Assembly (NCBI RefSeq): GCF_000003815.2 | Contig: NC_049983.1 | Coordinates: 17,328,746 to 17,392,745 of the forward strand | DNA length: 64,000 nucleotides | Source: Branchiostoma floridae | Taxonomy: Eukaryota; Chordata; Leptocardii; Amphioxiformes; Branchiostomatidae | Direction of reading: 5' to 3' | Shown here: positions 21,392 through 32,999 of the stretch, in pieces | Layout of the letters: every line of letters starts with the position of its first letter | How positions within the stretch are numbered: position 1 is the first letter of the stretch | Translations under genes and position numbers: made by a program | Notes under the pieces: generated by a model | The model's database searches: none | What the model was told of the DNA's origin: nothing | Seen by the model: only the letters and a program-made list of their open reading frames with translations

Positions 21392-22430
21392 TCCTTCAGA
21401 TGAGTGAACAAATGTCGAATGCTCTCTCAGTGCGCAGTCGCGACACATGGGTACCTGGCACGTTTTACAGAAAAATATGACGACCTCGTCCGAAAGTGTT
21501 CACCGCAGGTGTGTCATTAATTGGCCTTGTACGTCACACTTTGATACAGAAATGGCTGCTTAACACACCCGTCATATCAGCCTTGTCAAAACAAGCCGGC
21601 TGGCGGCCGGAACCGCCGCCTACTTGCATTTTTCAGCCGGTTACATATGTCTAAAATTTCAAAAAATAAAAGCAGGGTTCTCTCCAGAGGACGGACAAAG
21701 AATGCTTCTAGCTCAGTGCCGTTATACTGCATTCCGAATTTATTATGTTTCTTCCCTATTTCGGTGGATCATTTAGCTAAAAATTCATGATAATACGCAG
21801 TTTTTTGGGCCGAGCGGTGTCACTTTTCCCGTCGGCAAACTTTTGTATGAGCGATCTTCGGAAAACAATGCACCGATGCTACAAAGGAATACTGGAGCAT
21901 ACGGCCCCTCAAGTGATTTAAAATCCTATAATTCTCATGTAAAAAACAATCATTGTCTTTGCTAACTTCGTGACCACAATCCTCGTGTCAGAATATAGGT
22001 TTATTAGGAGCTAGTACACGTATGTGAAAATCCAGGCTTACCGACATGTGGCCGCCGCAAGATTGGGAACATTTTCTTCAAAATCGGCAACAGCAATAAA
22101 ATGACTGGTTCCTTGTAGCACTACTACAAATAAAAATATCGTGTGCAATTTTGTATAGCCTTTGGTGTGGGTCTTAAGCCTCAAAACCGCTAAAATTATG
22201 TTAAGAAATTTGCTCAGGTGACTCTGGAGCAACGCCTTATTACGATATTGTAGGGCATTGACGCGAGAGTCAACCTTGTGTGGGTGGGAGGCTGTCGTGA
22301 AGTAGCAATTAAGACCTTTTTGAGCCCCAATATTAAATGGTTGCTGCAGGCGTTTTCTTGTGAATGCTAACGGCTTGTAAAGGTTAACGGCATCCTTCAA
22401 ACATTCGACGAAGAAGACATTAAACATTCA
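21392..22430 (-). pseudogene. TRIM-like pseudogene fragments (1)
   Basis: 21392-21560 matches the B-box 2 segment of the TRIM-like gene (TGCGCAGTCGCGACACATGG is shared closely), with indels. 22375-22430 matches the segment after the RING and encodes FFVECLKDAVNLYK on the minus strand. About 800 bp of unrelated DNA separates them. No continuous frame remains. Confidence 0.75.
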
Positions 22431-23425
22431 TAGGTTCTAAAACAGACGTGAATTATCACAATTATATTTACAAAACAAAACTTTTAAGGCAGATGTTTTA
22501 CCCCAGTTGTCATCTGGTGTTCAATCTTCTATTCTGTTCCATGGTCAGAACTTCAGACTATAACTCCCTATCTATACAGTAACTATATATCAACAGCAAC
22601 ACCACGTTTTGTCAGTTTCAGAATACATTACATTGTAGGTTACATACATACATACATGACACAGAAAGTGGTGACATATCTGTAGACAGACTTGTGGATA
22701 TGTTGTTATCAATAATGAATAAATACATTAACACTTGGAAATAATTTTTTTTAAATTTCAACAAGACAGCATTAGGCTGGTGCTGTTCATAACTGTCATT
22801 GGTGTTAACACTCTCCAACAATACTTCTACTACCACACATTTTCTATTTAGCTTTATACAATCTTTGTTTTATCACAAATTGTCAAAACAGATTTTAGTC
22901 TATACTGTACATTAAGAATAGTTTACCAATAATATATAGCCATATCAAAAGGCACAAAGACTAACACAACACCATTTACTTTTTAGAGAATATAGTCAAA
23001 CCTGGTCTTAGAAACCACTAAAGGGACTGAGCAAAAGTGGTTGCTGAGGCAAGACCCTAGATGGTTGACTAGATGTGTTGGTTGACTGGATTGCTTCATG
23101 TATATGGTAACAGGATTTTTTATCGGTTGGGCTCAATAATAATCATACAGGCTGACAGGGAAGATGGAATAATGGGAATAAGCCATTGCTCAGTGTGTAC
23201 AATTGGAAGTGACTGTTTAAATGTGGCCAAATGTGACTGTAGGTTGTTCCTTGCACCATGGCCAGGTTTGACTGTACCTAGATTACAGCTATGGGTTACA
23301 TCATTACACCCGTATCTGTTGAGGTCAGTTGTCTGACTTACAGTCAAATGATTCCACATATCTAAAATACTGGCCTTTCAGTCATTCAGAAGCAATTTTG
23401 CAATGTGAGCAAAAATGCAGAGGTA
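22431..23425. other. 3' flank of thioesterase gene 2
   Basis: Probably includes the 3' UTR of gene 2 (minus strand); no clear AATAAA was located. 22990-23330 contains a low-complexity repeat with variants of GGTTTGACTGTA. No other gene was seen. Confidence 0.5.
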
Positions 23426-26400
23426 TCAGAGCTTGCTTCTTGTTTCACATTTGTCTACATTTTTCCTCAAGAAGTCCAGAATCTTGGACCAGGAGTCCTC
23501 TTGAGCAGCAGTGTGTGCCTTTGGTACCCCACCTGCATACACGTAAACACCTGTGTAATATCAGAGATGTAGGGGTTCATTGTTTTGTTATGTTACCTTC
23601 ACAGAAGGGAACATATTGTTTTTGCTTTGTTTCTTCTTCTTTTCCGCACAAATAAGGTCAACGACCTGGACCAGACGGCTGTCACCATGGTAACCGGTAA
23701 AGTAGCAGGCACCATGAGGTGTTCAGTTACATAATGTAGCAAATGTCAGATCTAGAGGGGCTCGGGTCACTACATTTAGAAATGTGTTCAAATAAGAATG
23801 AACAAAACAGTCGCCAGTGTTAGACTACAACATGTGAAGGTAACATTCTGTATTTGCTTACAAATATTACCTTTCTAGTTTTGTTTCCGAAAACCCGTCT
23901 TCAGCACCTATTTTATTCAACATACTGTAATTCCTGATTTTTTCACAGTGACTGTACTTTTATGTTCACGGTTTTCACTGTGACGACTGTAACGTGAACT
24001 TATCATTACAGATAACAAATAATTCACAGACTTTTTTTTGCGCACCTGCTGCTATCGTGAACATTTAGTTCAGAGAACAAGTTAAATTTTCTCAGACCGT
24101 GTTTGGTTTGGTACCGAGAAGACAAAGTGAATAACAGTACTGCAATTAGCCTATCTGAGCATGACCATGCAATAAAGGTCATTCATTGTCACATGTCTTC
24201 ATCAGGCACAACCATCAATATCACATTAAAATCAGCAGTGTCACATTACAACCACTCTAATTATGTTACAACTACCACTTTTACAAAACAATTGACTTTC
24301 AAAAAGGTGACACATTAGATGAATTAAACATCAGTGTTACTTACGAAAGGCCGAGTGGAAGTAGAAGCCACAGTGAGGCGTGTACGGCGGCTCGATCAGG
24401 TGACCTGTCCCAGGGTACTTCAGTAGGGTGTAGTTAGTCTTCCCATGAGCCTTCATTCTAGCGATGGCCTGCCGTACAAAACAACTAGTCATTATTGCCT
24501 TGAGGAAGATGACAGTCCACTAAACACCAACAGGTACATCAATGAAGGGGCACCTGCCCCGAGGTGTATATAATCATAACACCTGGTCGTTTGCGAAAAC
24601 TTATAAGCACCAAATAAATCCACCAAGTGAGCGAAGCTTTGTATGTGGCCGATGGCTTTGTAGCTCTCATTCTGATTGGTCAATTTCCTGTGTATCACTC
24701 CATCTGATACCAGTGCCTGTCATTGAACACCCGGCACACCTATGTGTTACAGCGTCATATCCAATATGAAATAGGGCCTTTCTGATTGGTCAAAGTTGCC
24801 TGGCTAAATGATATTACTCTATCAAAGAGGCTGTGCATCAGCTTACCTTGTTTGCATGGAAGACAGATGGGATATTGATGTCATCTTCCCCTGTCACAAA
24901 CATGATGGGGCAGTGAGACTTCTCCACCTATCAAAGTGTGGAAAAACAGAGGTAAACAAGAGTTCGGAGACCTCATATCTCCATGAAATAGTCTGATTAT
25001 GTAAATGACTTCCACATATGCATAATCTATCCTTAGTTATGTACACCTGAAAATAACCTATGCTGGTCACTATGTTGATTGTCCAAGCATTTACTACATC
25101 GAAGAATTATGGCACTTTGGCATTAATTATGCAAATTAAGGACTTATGATAATTGGTATCTTATAATGTTCCATCTGCCACAAACTACATATATTGCACG
25201 TATCTGAGTTCTGTAAAGGAAACACTGCAAATACAGATTTTCCTAATTAAATATGCAAATTAGGTATCAGTTTGCATAAATTGCCTTTCATGATGTGCAT
25301 CTCTGTCTAAGCTACCTACATACCAAATATCATGTAAATTTGTCGTTCCTTTCTTCAGTTATTGCCCTTAGAAGATTTTGAGAAAAATGCCCCAGCAGTT
25401 CCAGAGCAACCTGCTAGGAGGACCAAATATACACCACATATCCCTTATGTCACAAGCTATCTGCCAACCAAAAATCAAGACCATGGCACATCCAGTTCAA
25501 AAGATCCAAAAAATGAATTTCTGCTGCAGTACCAAGGTCACAAACCAGGGGGCCTAAATTGACCTTGACCTTTGTCTTCCCAACACCTACCCACAAACCA
25601 AATATCATTGTAATCCATTTAGAGGTTCTTGAGTTATGCTCACTACAAAAATCCGGACACACACACAGACACACAGACACACCCAAACCTATATCTCCAT
25701 TTTTCATGGAGATAAAAATGAATGATTGTAATCATCATTTTCCTTAGTAAACTTTCCCAGGGGTGCTTTTTGGTACATTATGTTTTTTTCTGATATATAT
25801 CAACCAGTAGTGTATCGTCAATCAATGTTTTTGTAAAAACACATTTGAAGCAAATATTTGTATCCATGGTCCACGAGTGTTCATGACACAACTTCAGACA
25901 TTTTTCAGAAAAAAAGTCAGACAGTCTCCTAGACTACCAATTATTCTTTTGAAAATTCAAGAAAAGAATATATATATTTACTGATCAAATGATATCAGTT
26001 GCTACATAGCAAAAAGCAACATGACAACTTGACATGCTTGTTCAACCATCTTGGATTTGCTATGTGGAGAGTGTACCGCAATGAATGCTGTAGGAAGAAT
26101 GCCAGATCCTCCCCAACATCGATTCAAGGTCCAAGTGTGCAGAACTTCAGAAGAAGACAACCAGAAGGTAGTTCTGACCTGAATGCACGCGTGAATCCCA
26201 GGCTCTGTAGTGATGTCCTCTAGCTGGTTTTGCACATTCGCAAATCCATCTTCAGTGAACACAATCTGATCTGCCATCCACCTGCACATGATGAATAAAC
26301 AATGGCTCAACAATAAATGTTTTGAATGGAAATTGTGCATTGCTTAGGAAATATTCACATTTGTAGAGGATCTAATCTGGACAGGTGTTCAACTGCACCC

Positions 26401-29400
26401 CAAAATGTCAGAGTTTGCTTGTTGCTATGGAGAGGATGACAAGACTTAATATGCTCTATAAGGTCTATGCAACGATTCTAAATTAACTACCAAAAGATAG
26501 GTGTATACAGGACTCGGGTCAGATAGTAGAAGAAGTGCAAGAGATTCGAATTCGGTTGAAAATTCCAGTGAATCAGAAATTTGGGTTGGAGAACGGTTTA
26601 TATTTCTCTTTAATACTCACTCACACTCACTATCTGGTTTATCGTCTGTAGGTATGACTTATGTCATATTTAATAGTAAATGTAATTTACCAATACTCAA
26701 TACAAACAAGATGAATTTCAGTAAAAAAAAGACTTACTGCAAGACCCTAAAAACTATCATTTTTAAGTTAAACCTTCCGTTGATTCCCTGAACTACAGCC
26801 TAGGGATTTTTCTTTTTCCTGGAGCCCTAACCCACTGTCATTCTACTCTCCAAGCAGAGGTTAGGATCTGGCTGTTGTTTTTTTACGTTTTTGACGAATT
26901 TGGCCAATATAAGTAAGTATATTTAAAGCAGTCTTCAACCACACAAGTACCTTGCACATGGTAAAACCATGTCCTTGTAAGGTAGAGGTGCGTAGCTTAC
27001 TGCACTGTAGGAACTGATCGCTACTGCTGCAGAGACCTGAAGACACAAAACAATTTCACATTTATGACTCATCAATGAACATTCACGAGTAATCATTCAA
27101 ACATTTAAGCAATCTTCAAGACGGCTGGAAATTCCATTCCTTAACCACATTTAAGATTTTAGAAATGCTAAGTTTTTTGTAGATATGTGTGCAGACACTA
27201 ATGAGACATACCCAGAGGGAACAATGCTAGTTCACCTTTATCTGCAGGGAAACCTATATCTAAAAACAGGTTATTTAGGGTTTTAAGTCAACAAACAGTG
27301 GTTTCAGACTGCAATATTTTGAAAATACTGTAATTGCATTTAAGTTTGCGGGATTTAATTTTGCAGTAGTCGAAAAAGGGACTTTTCGCGGTGGTTTTTA
27401 CTTCGCGGTACACCATGCACTGTAGTCTCTTAATGCCATGGAAAAATGTTTGCCTTGGTTTTCGCGGTGGCCACTTCACCGTGAACTAAAAGTTTGCGGT
27501 GAAGTGGCCACCGGGAAAACCGTGAATATTAAACCACCGCGAAAGTTTTTGCATTCACAGTATTGCAATTTGAAACCACCGTCCATCAACGCGACATATC
27601 TAAATATCAATCCTGTTTTGAAATATAACGTCTATGGGTTACTCTGCGGATAAAGGTGAACTAGCATATCTGTACCTGTTTCATGTACGTTGCCATTGCC
27701 TGGACTATCTCCCCTGCCTTCGACGTACCGACAAGCCCAACCCCATGTCCCTGGACCTTGGGATGGGCAAGGAGCCAGTCTGCAGCTTCCTTAAAGATAC
27801 GGGAAAGTGATCTTAAGCACTGGGATTGAATTACCCACAAGCAACATGCTTGCAATGCATGCATGCATGTAATTTGCTTGCAATTTCTATGTAAGAGTAT
27901 TCTGATGATGCAAATGGAAAATACTTTATCATGTACTGCATAATCTACAGAACAGATGGCTCAAATTGCATGTAATATGTTTGCCAAAATGAATTTTTGC
28001 ATGTTAATGAATAAAAGTATTTTGAGCCCTGTTAACATTCAATTTACTTCTAAAATACTAGTACTTCTCTGCCAGCATACAATTTACATGTATGTTGTCA
28101 AAACATTTTGCAAAAGCTTAATCTGCACTATCAATTCACATGCCTTTGTGCTTTCAACTACAATTGTATATTAATTACCAATTGACACACATCTTTTGCC
28201 TACATCCCATAAATTGTAAATGTTCATCATCACTGTGCTTATGTTTGCTTTCTCAGAGCTACCTCACCACACAGCAAACATATGCTTCATCTTACATTTA
28301 CTGCTAACAAACTTAAAACACAAGAAATACACCTTTCCCGTCCAACTGCAGTAATCAAAACGAATTTCATACCTCAAAATAGTCCAGATCGACGTCAGAC
28401 ATATCGTTTGGAAGATCCTCATAACCGAAGAAGGCCAAACCTAAAGTGGCGAACCCCCGAGACGCCAGCAGCGCTGAACGGTAGTCAGCAAAACCCCCGG
28501 TGGACCCGAACATGTCAATAACTCCTGGGAAGGGACCTTCACCTAATTGCAAAATATTGACTTTTGTTTTTTTTGGTGTTGGCACGTAATTTTAACTCTG
28601 ACATAACATGATGCCCACCTTGCTTTATATTGTCTGAGTAAGTTTGATAATCATTACTGTCATGTTATTTTTTAGAATTACTGATAACACATGCAAAGTA
28701 ATAATAGGTCTCTAGACAAACCATTGATCATAAAACATAAAACATATCTGCTCTTTTATCTCCACTATAACAAAAAAGCGAGAAGTTGAATTTATCCAGC
28801 AATAGTCTCATTTTGTATCTGTTATCTGTATCTTTTCAAAATGTCTTGTTGTGACCTGTACTTAGCCTGGTGTGGTAAAAATGTGCAATAAAGGTGTTTT
28901 ATTCATTCATTAACCACAGCATGCAAGAAATTGTGTAACATGGGCTAGCCCTAATTTTTGGTCAGAGAAGCTTTTTGGCAGCATTACTGGAAACACAGCA
29001 AATGGAGCAGATTATTATTGGACTGAGCAGAGCACTTTGGACTAATGCTGGTAGCATTTTACAGCTTAAACTAACATACCTGATACTTAGTCTCTGGTAC
29101 TTAACAGATCATAATGACCCACCATGCTTCATTGGAAATCAAAAATCTTGAGATTTACCACAAATCTTGAGATTATTTTATTTTCAATGAGGCGTGATTA
29201 TGATAAGCTGTGTAACAGACAAGCTTTTCTCAAAATATCAGATATGTATGCCAAAAATTAGCTACTCAAGCAACTGGATATGATTTTGGAAATGGTCAGA
29301 TACCAATGGATGTTGTTTGAAACGTTTGTCCGTTTCTAAAATCATATCCAGTTGCTTGAGTAACGTTAACTGCTTTTTGCCGTATCTTACATATTACCTG

Positions 29401-30356
29401 GATGTCTAATCTTCATTGACGTATCAGATATAAAGCTGTAAAGCTGTAAATGACCAAAAGCATTAGTCCAAAGTGCTCTGCTCAGTCCAATAATAATCTG
29501 CTTGCTGTTAACAGCTTTCTCCAAGGTGAAAAAATAGCCAGAGTGAATTTGTTGTTATGGTGGACAAGAAACACTCTCTCTCACCTGGAGGAAGAAACAA
29601 AGCCCCTCTCAGACGGCCTTCTCTTAATGGTATCCTCTTCACACCTTTCCCAAGATACCATCTTTCCAGACGTGTTGTCACCAAGGCAGCAGGGTTCTGT
29701 TCCTCCATCATGTCTAAGTGTCCATCGTGCACACTTAAGTCTACCAGGAATGGTGTGGAGACGTCTTTCTTCCTGAGACGGAGTCCGGGTTTCTGACCAG
29801 GTGAGGGCTGCATGCTCCAGAACAGACCCATCTGGTCAACACCTGAGCATGACCAAGGGAAGGTTGTTTTGCGCGATCTCAAGACAGATAGACTACTGAC
29901 TAAAGACCTACAAATGTATTACAGAGTCAATCCCCCATCCTGGAACTCCACTTGGTTCATATGCAGAGTTGAACCCACGTCCAAAAACTCTACTTCGGAT
30001 CAGAGGTTTATGATGCGGGTTCACTGTTCCCGTGTTGTTAGCTCTGTATTATATGTGTGTATTACTGCAAGTGGGCGGTCCCCTCCACATGCTACATTGT
30101 ATACAGCTATATATAACATTGTGGTACAATATTTACCAGTATACAGCCCTCCCAGCGAAGGCTGTTTGGCCACGACAACCCTTCCCGTGTCGTCAGCCCT
30201 GTAATGTGCGTATGACTGGAAGCGGGCGGTCCCCTCCAACAGTCGTGCATGTAAGGTGACCGGTTGTCTGGGAGCCAGTCTCTCCACGGTGATGTCCACC
30301 TTGTCATCAACCAGGGCTGTGGCTGGAGTCACCAGCAGTCGAGCCTGGCTGCTCAT
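23426..30356 (-). CDS. ACOT/BAAT-like: Peroxisomal acyl-CoA thioesterase / BAAT-like (gene 2, complete, 9 coding exons)
   Basis: Exons on the minus strand: 30137-30356, 29585-29842, 28373-28542, 27676-27789, 26951-27036, 26179-26281, 24847-24927, 24345-24468 and 23426-23550. The first eight have exactly the lengths and phases of gene 1; the protein is 426 aa. Predicted triad: Ser239 in GTSKAGE, Asp of GEDD (about 333), His367 in TGHLIEPP. The elbow is G-x-S-x-A rather than G-x-S-x-G. The C-terminus SKL is a PTS1 peroxisomal signal. Exon 1 differs from gene 1 at about 5 of 220 bases, while exons 4-6 differ at many residues ([16 protein letters not shown] against [16 protein letters not shown]). 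Probably hydrolyses acyl-CoA esters in peroxisomes; the elbow and lining changes suggest a different substrate from gene 1. Start supported by the same acceptor just upstream of the ATG. Confidence 0.92.
24968..25712 (-). repeat. Full-looking copy of the 'CCTCCATGAAA' dispersed repeat
   Basis: In intron 6 of thioesterase gene 2. Read on the minus strand it starts with a hairpin (TATCTCCATGAAAAATGGAG), then a GTGTCTGTG tract, AACTCAAGAACCTC and GGCCCCCTGG, and ends CATGGAGATATGAGGTCTCC. The termini match the copies at 11.5-13.6 kb and define both ends of the family. Confidence 0.75.
27226..27665. repeat. Foldback element in intron 4 of thioesterase gene 2
   Basis: Outer arms GCTAGTTCACCTTTATCTGC and the complement ending AAAGGTGAACTAGC bracket nested inner arms (27461-27481 with 27496-27514, GTGGCCACTTCACCG). 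The core carries a TACTGTAATTGCATTTAAG-like motif also seen near 35350. It ends about 10 bp from the exon 4 donor. Confidence 0.8.
28995..29508. repeat. Foldback element in intron 2 of thioesterase gene 2
   Basis: Arms of about 50 bp (28995-29048 and 29458-29508) carry GCAGATTATTATTGGACTGA and its complement. A second inner pair (29262-29292 and 29333-29362) carries CAACTGGATATGATTTT. No coding content. Confidence 0.85.
30031..30092 (-). repeat. Partial duplicate of exon 1 in intron 1 of thioesterase gene 2
   Basis: GGGCGGTCCCCTCC and the surrounding CCCGTGTTGTTAGCTCTGTA closely mirror exon 1 of the same gene at about 30180-30238 (+ strand reading). About 60 bp, diverged, without splice sites. 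Confidence 0.6.
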
Positions 30357-30660
30357 TTTTCTGAAACAATTGGGCAACATCCGTGAGGACATTTTGTTAC
30401 AATGTTGTCCACAAGTAAAATGGCTACACTGAATGCATGGATGGATTATGATTGAATTAATGCATTGTTATGATTAGGGTCATCCCACACATCGCTTTTC
30501 TCTCCAAGGGTACACTGGCAGTGTTGGAACAGATATTTGTCAGGGGTAAAAGGTTTGTGTGGGCTGATGATACACTGTATCGTGCCGGTACACAAATTAC
30601 TGTGTAAGGTCCATGCACACACAGACGTTTAACATGAACAGACACACACAAGCGACTTAC

Positions 30661-30785
30661 CGAAGTACTGTATTGTCTGTCTCTATGAAATTCCCACGAC
30701 CTGATCCTTTAGTTCTCACACGTAAACCTGATCATCAGACATGCACCTAATCGTTGCCTACAGGTTCGGAGTCCACCCAATTAAG
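30661..30785 (-). other. 5' UTR exon and conserved upstream block of thioesterase gene 2
   Basis: Homologous to 5040-5159. The minus-strand sequence ends at donor ACTTCG/GTAAGTCGC, and AGATCTTATTTGC lies upstream near 30790. The next exon begins at 30360. The transcription start was not determined. Confidence 0.5.
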
Positions 30786-31423
30786 CAAATAAGATCTTTA
30801 TCAGCCAAAAGCCTCGGATTTAGTGTAAATTGTATTTCTTTAAGCCACTGCAATGTCAACGAATCAAATTCGATTTTTTTTTCTTTGCCAACAATGCACA
30901 CTGCAGTAAACAGGCTCTATGTCAGCAACACTGAAAAACTCACAAATGTGGATGTTTGTTTGTTTGATTAGTGTTCAAGCATATATCATAGTTTTAACTA
31001 TGATACAGGTAATGGCAGGTATCCTAACTTCATTCATAAACTTACGAGTTACAATGCAGGTCCAACAAGAGAAGAGCAATGTACAACACCGACATCGACC
31101 AATTCAAGCATTTGCTACTGTCTCTGTTTATTAGTTTGTTTGTGTTTTCTAACATAACTGTTTCCACTGTCTTCGATAGTTGTTCAATCCTCTATCGAGG
31201 TATTAACGAAAACCGCATAACGTTAAAGAAATAATCCTCAACTTCAAGCAGAAATTATGGCAGCCAGAAATTTTTGAAACGTCAGCAAAAATATACTTGG
31301 AAAAAAATAAGTCATTGTTTACAATTGGATAGACATAATGTACAATGTACAATGTATCCAGGACGTCACATACAGGTCCTTATGTTTGTACACTGGATAT
31401 TATATATGTGACCGTTTCGGTAG

Positions 31424-31522
31424 TAACATACATTCGCATAATTCCACCAGGTGTCATTATACTAACGTTTTTTGAGGTGGCGGTATCATGACACCTGGTG
31501 GAATTATGATAGTCGATGTTAT
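31424..31522. mobile_element. Short MITE, family 'TAACATA..TTCGCATAATTCC' (copy 1)
   Basis: A 99-bp hairpin with terminal arms TAACATACATTCGCATAATT and the complement; ACCACCAGGTGTCA-type text follows. A longer relative is at 55335-55565. Confidence 0.8.
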
Positions 31523-31874
31523 ATATTGTTAAAAGTTATAACAGCTTTTGCCGGGCGGTGAACGTCTGAGCTGAGCTGAGCTGAGTGAATGCGCGCCTGG
31601 ACTCGGAACGGGTCATGTCTATTATAAAATTGAGGCACATTTACCTGAATTGTATTCTAGCAATGTGCAGCATGGTGTATCGGTACGATCCTTTTGCTGT
31701 TACGGGACAAACTCCATGTTCTGACAGTGTTGTTGCTTCTTCAACCCTCCCACAGCAAGTTCACGGTGACCCTTGACCTCCGAAGTTCCTGGTGATGATT
31801 GACCTCTGACCTTACATACCCTGATGATCCAAATCGTGGTCATGTAATGTCATATACATATATGTATGTTTTTC

Positions 31875-32905
31875 TTTGAGCAGTGCGCCGCATTCGCGAC
31901 AAATCTTATATATTTGATGAGGACAAGTTTGGGGATTGTGTCTGACTTGGTACTTTGAGTCGATTTCTTCCCCTTATGAACGACTAGTGAAGGCAGCATT
32001 TTGACCGCTTTCTTCCTAAAAACACTGAACTACGAGGGGCATTCAATAAGTAATGTCCCTGACCCACTGCCAGTTGTCTGATCTAGATGAAATGTTGCAT
32101 GTGTAATGAGTCATATCTCTATGGGTTATGTTGCAAAAAACAGCTCTGAACTAATTGTGGTTACTGATTTACTGGTGTTTGAACTGAGTCAGGTGCGAAA
32201 TGGACCAGGTGTGAAATGGAGCAAGTTGAGTGTCGCGCAGTGATCCGGTTTTTGTATTTGAAAGGACGCACACCAAAAGGGACTTTTGATGAAATGAAAA
32301 AAACTTATGGTGATGATGCCCCATCATATGACCTTGTAAAACGCTGGCATCCTGAATTCAAGACCTGGTCGTCCCTCTTCTGCCATTGATGAGGCATCTG
32401 TCGGAGGACCAACCTGGGATGTCCTACAAGAACGGTGTCCAGAGCTACATCAAATGATGGTAGAAATTCATAACTCTGGGTGGTTCCTATGTAGAAAAAG
32501 ACTAATAACTGTGCCAAGTTTCATTAATCTCCTGCTATGGGAAATGGGTCAGGGACATTACTTATTGAATGCCCCTCGTAACATGACATTTTGAGTGGCA
32601 AACGGAGTTGCTATATATATATACACATATATAACCAATTTATAAAAATTTATACAAATATATATATATAACCAATTTCCTCAGGCTCCTAAATTGCAAC
32701 GACCGGAAAAGGTTGACGGTTTTCCTTCAAAATTTCAACGAAGAAGTTGTCATTGAGTCCGTCAACGTTAACGGTCAGACACGGAATTCACGGGTGACTT
32801 GCTTCCACACATTAGGGACTCTATCTTTAGTCACCATTGACACAGTGGACATTTGTGTCTTCAGCCAGACGTCCTTTCCGAAAACACATGGAAGAAGTTG
32901 GGACT
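31875..32905 (-). pseudogene. TRIM-like pseudogene fragments (2), split by a mariner derivative
   Basis: 32697-32905 resembles the RING and post-RING part of the TRIM-like exon 1 (GAGTCCGTCAACG and TCTTCAGCCAGACGTCCTTT shared), and 31878-31915 resembles the B-box 2 part. Between them lies mariner copy 2. Frames are broken throughout. The position of the missing fifth RING Cys is again a Gly codon here. Confidence 0.7.
32031..32580 (+). mobile_element. Mariner-like element, internally deleted (copy 2)
   Basis: Same family as 17051-17624, with termini TACGAGGGGCATTCAATAAG and the complement ending CCCCTCGTA, about 550 bp. A frame at 32216-32389 encodes the transposase N-terminus (ECRAVIRFLYLKGRTPKGTF) and ends early after a frame-shifting deletion where copy 1 has HGRKSVETAPR. 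Confidence 0.87.
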
Positions 32906-32999
32906 ATTGTCTGACTCCCCATCTCTTTAGCAAAAAGCGGCAGGGAAACCTATGAGAAAGAACTGGACTATCATTATGATAGCTTTCGTTTGAAGCTTG

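Noticed and set aside
23656-23692. Short in-frame segment with AG/GT flanks ([11 protein letters not shown])
   Set aside because: Too short and unsupported by any neighbouring exon.
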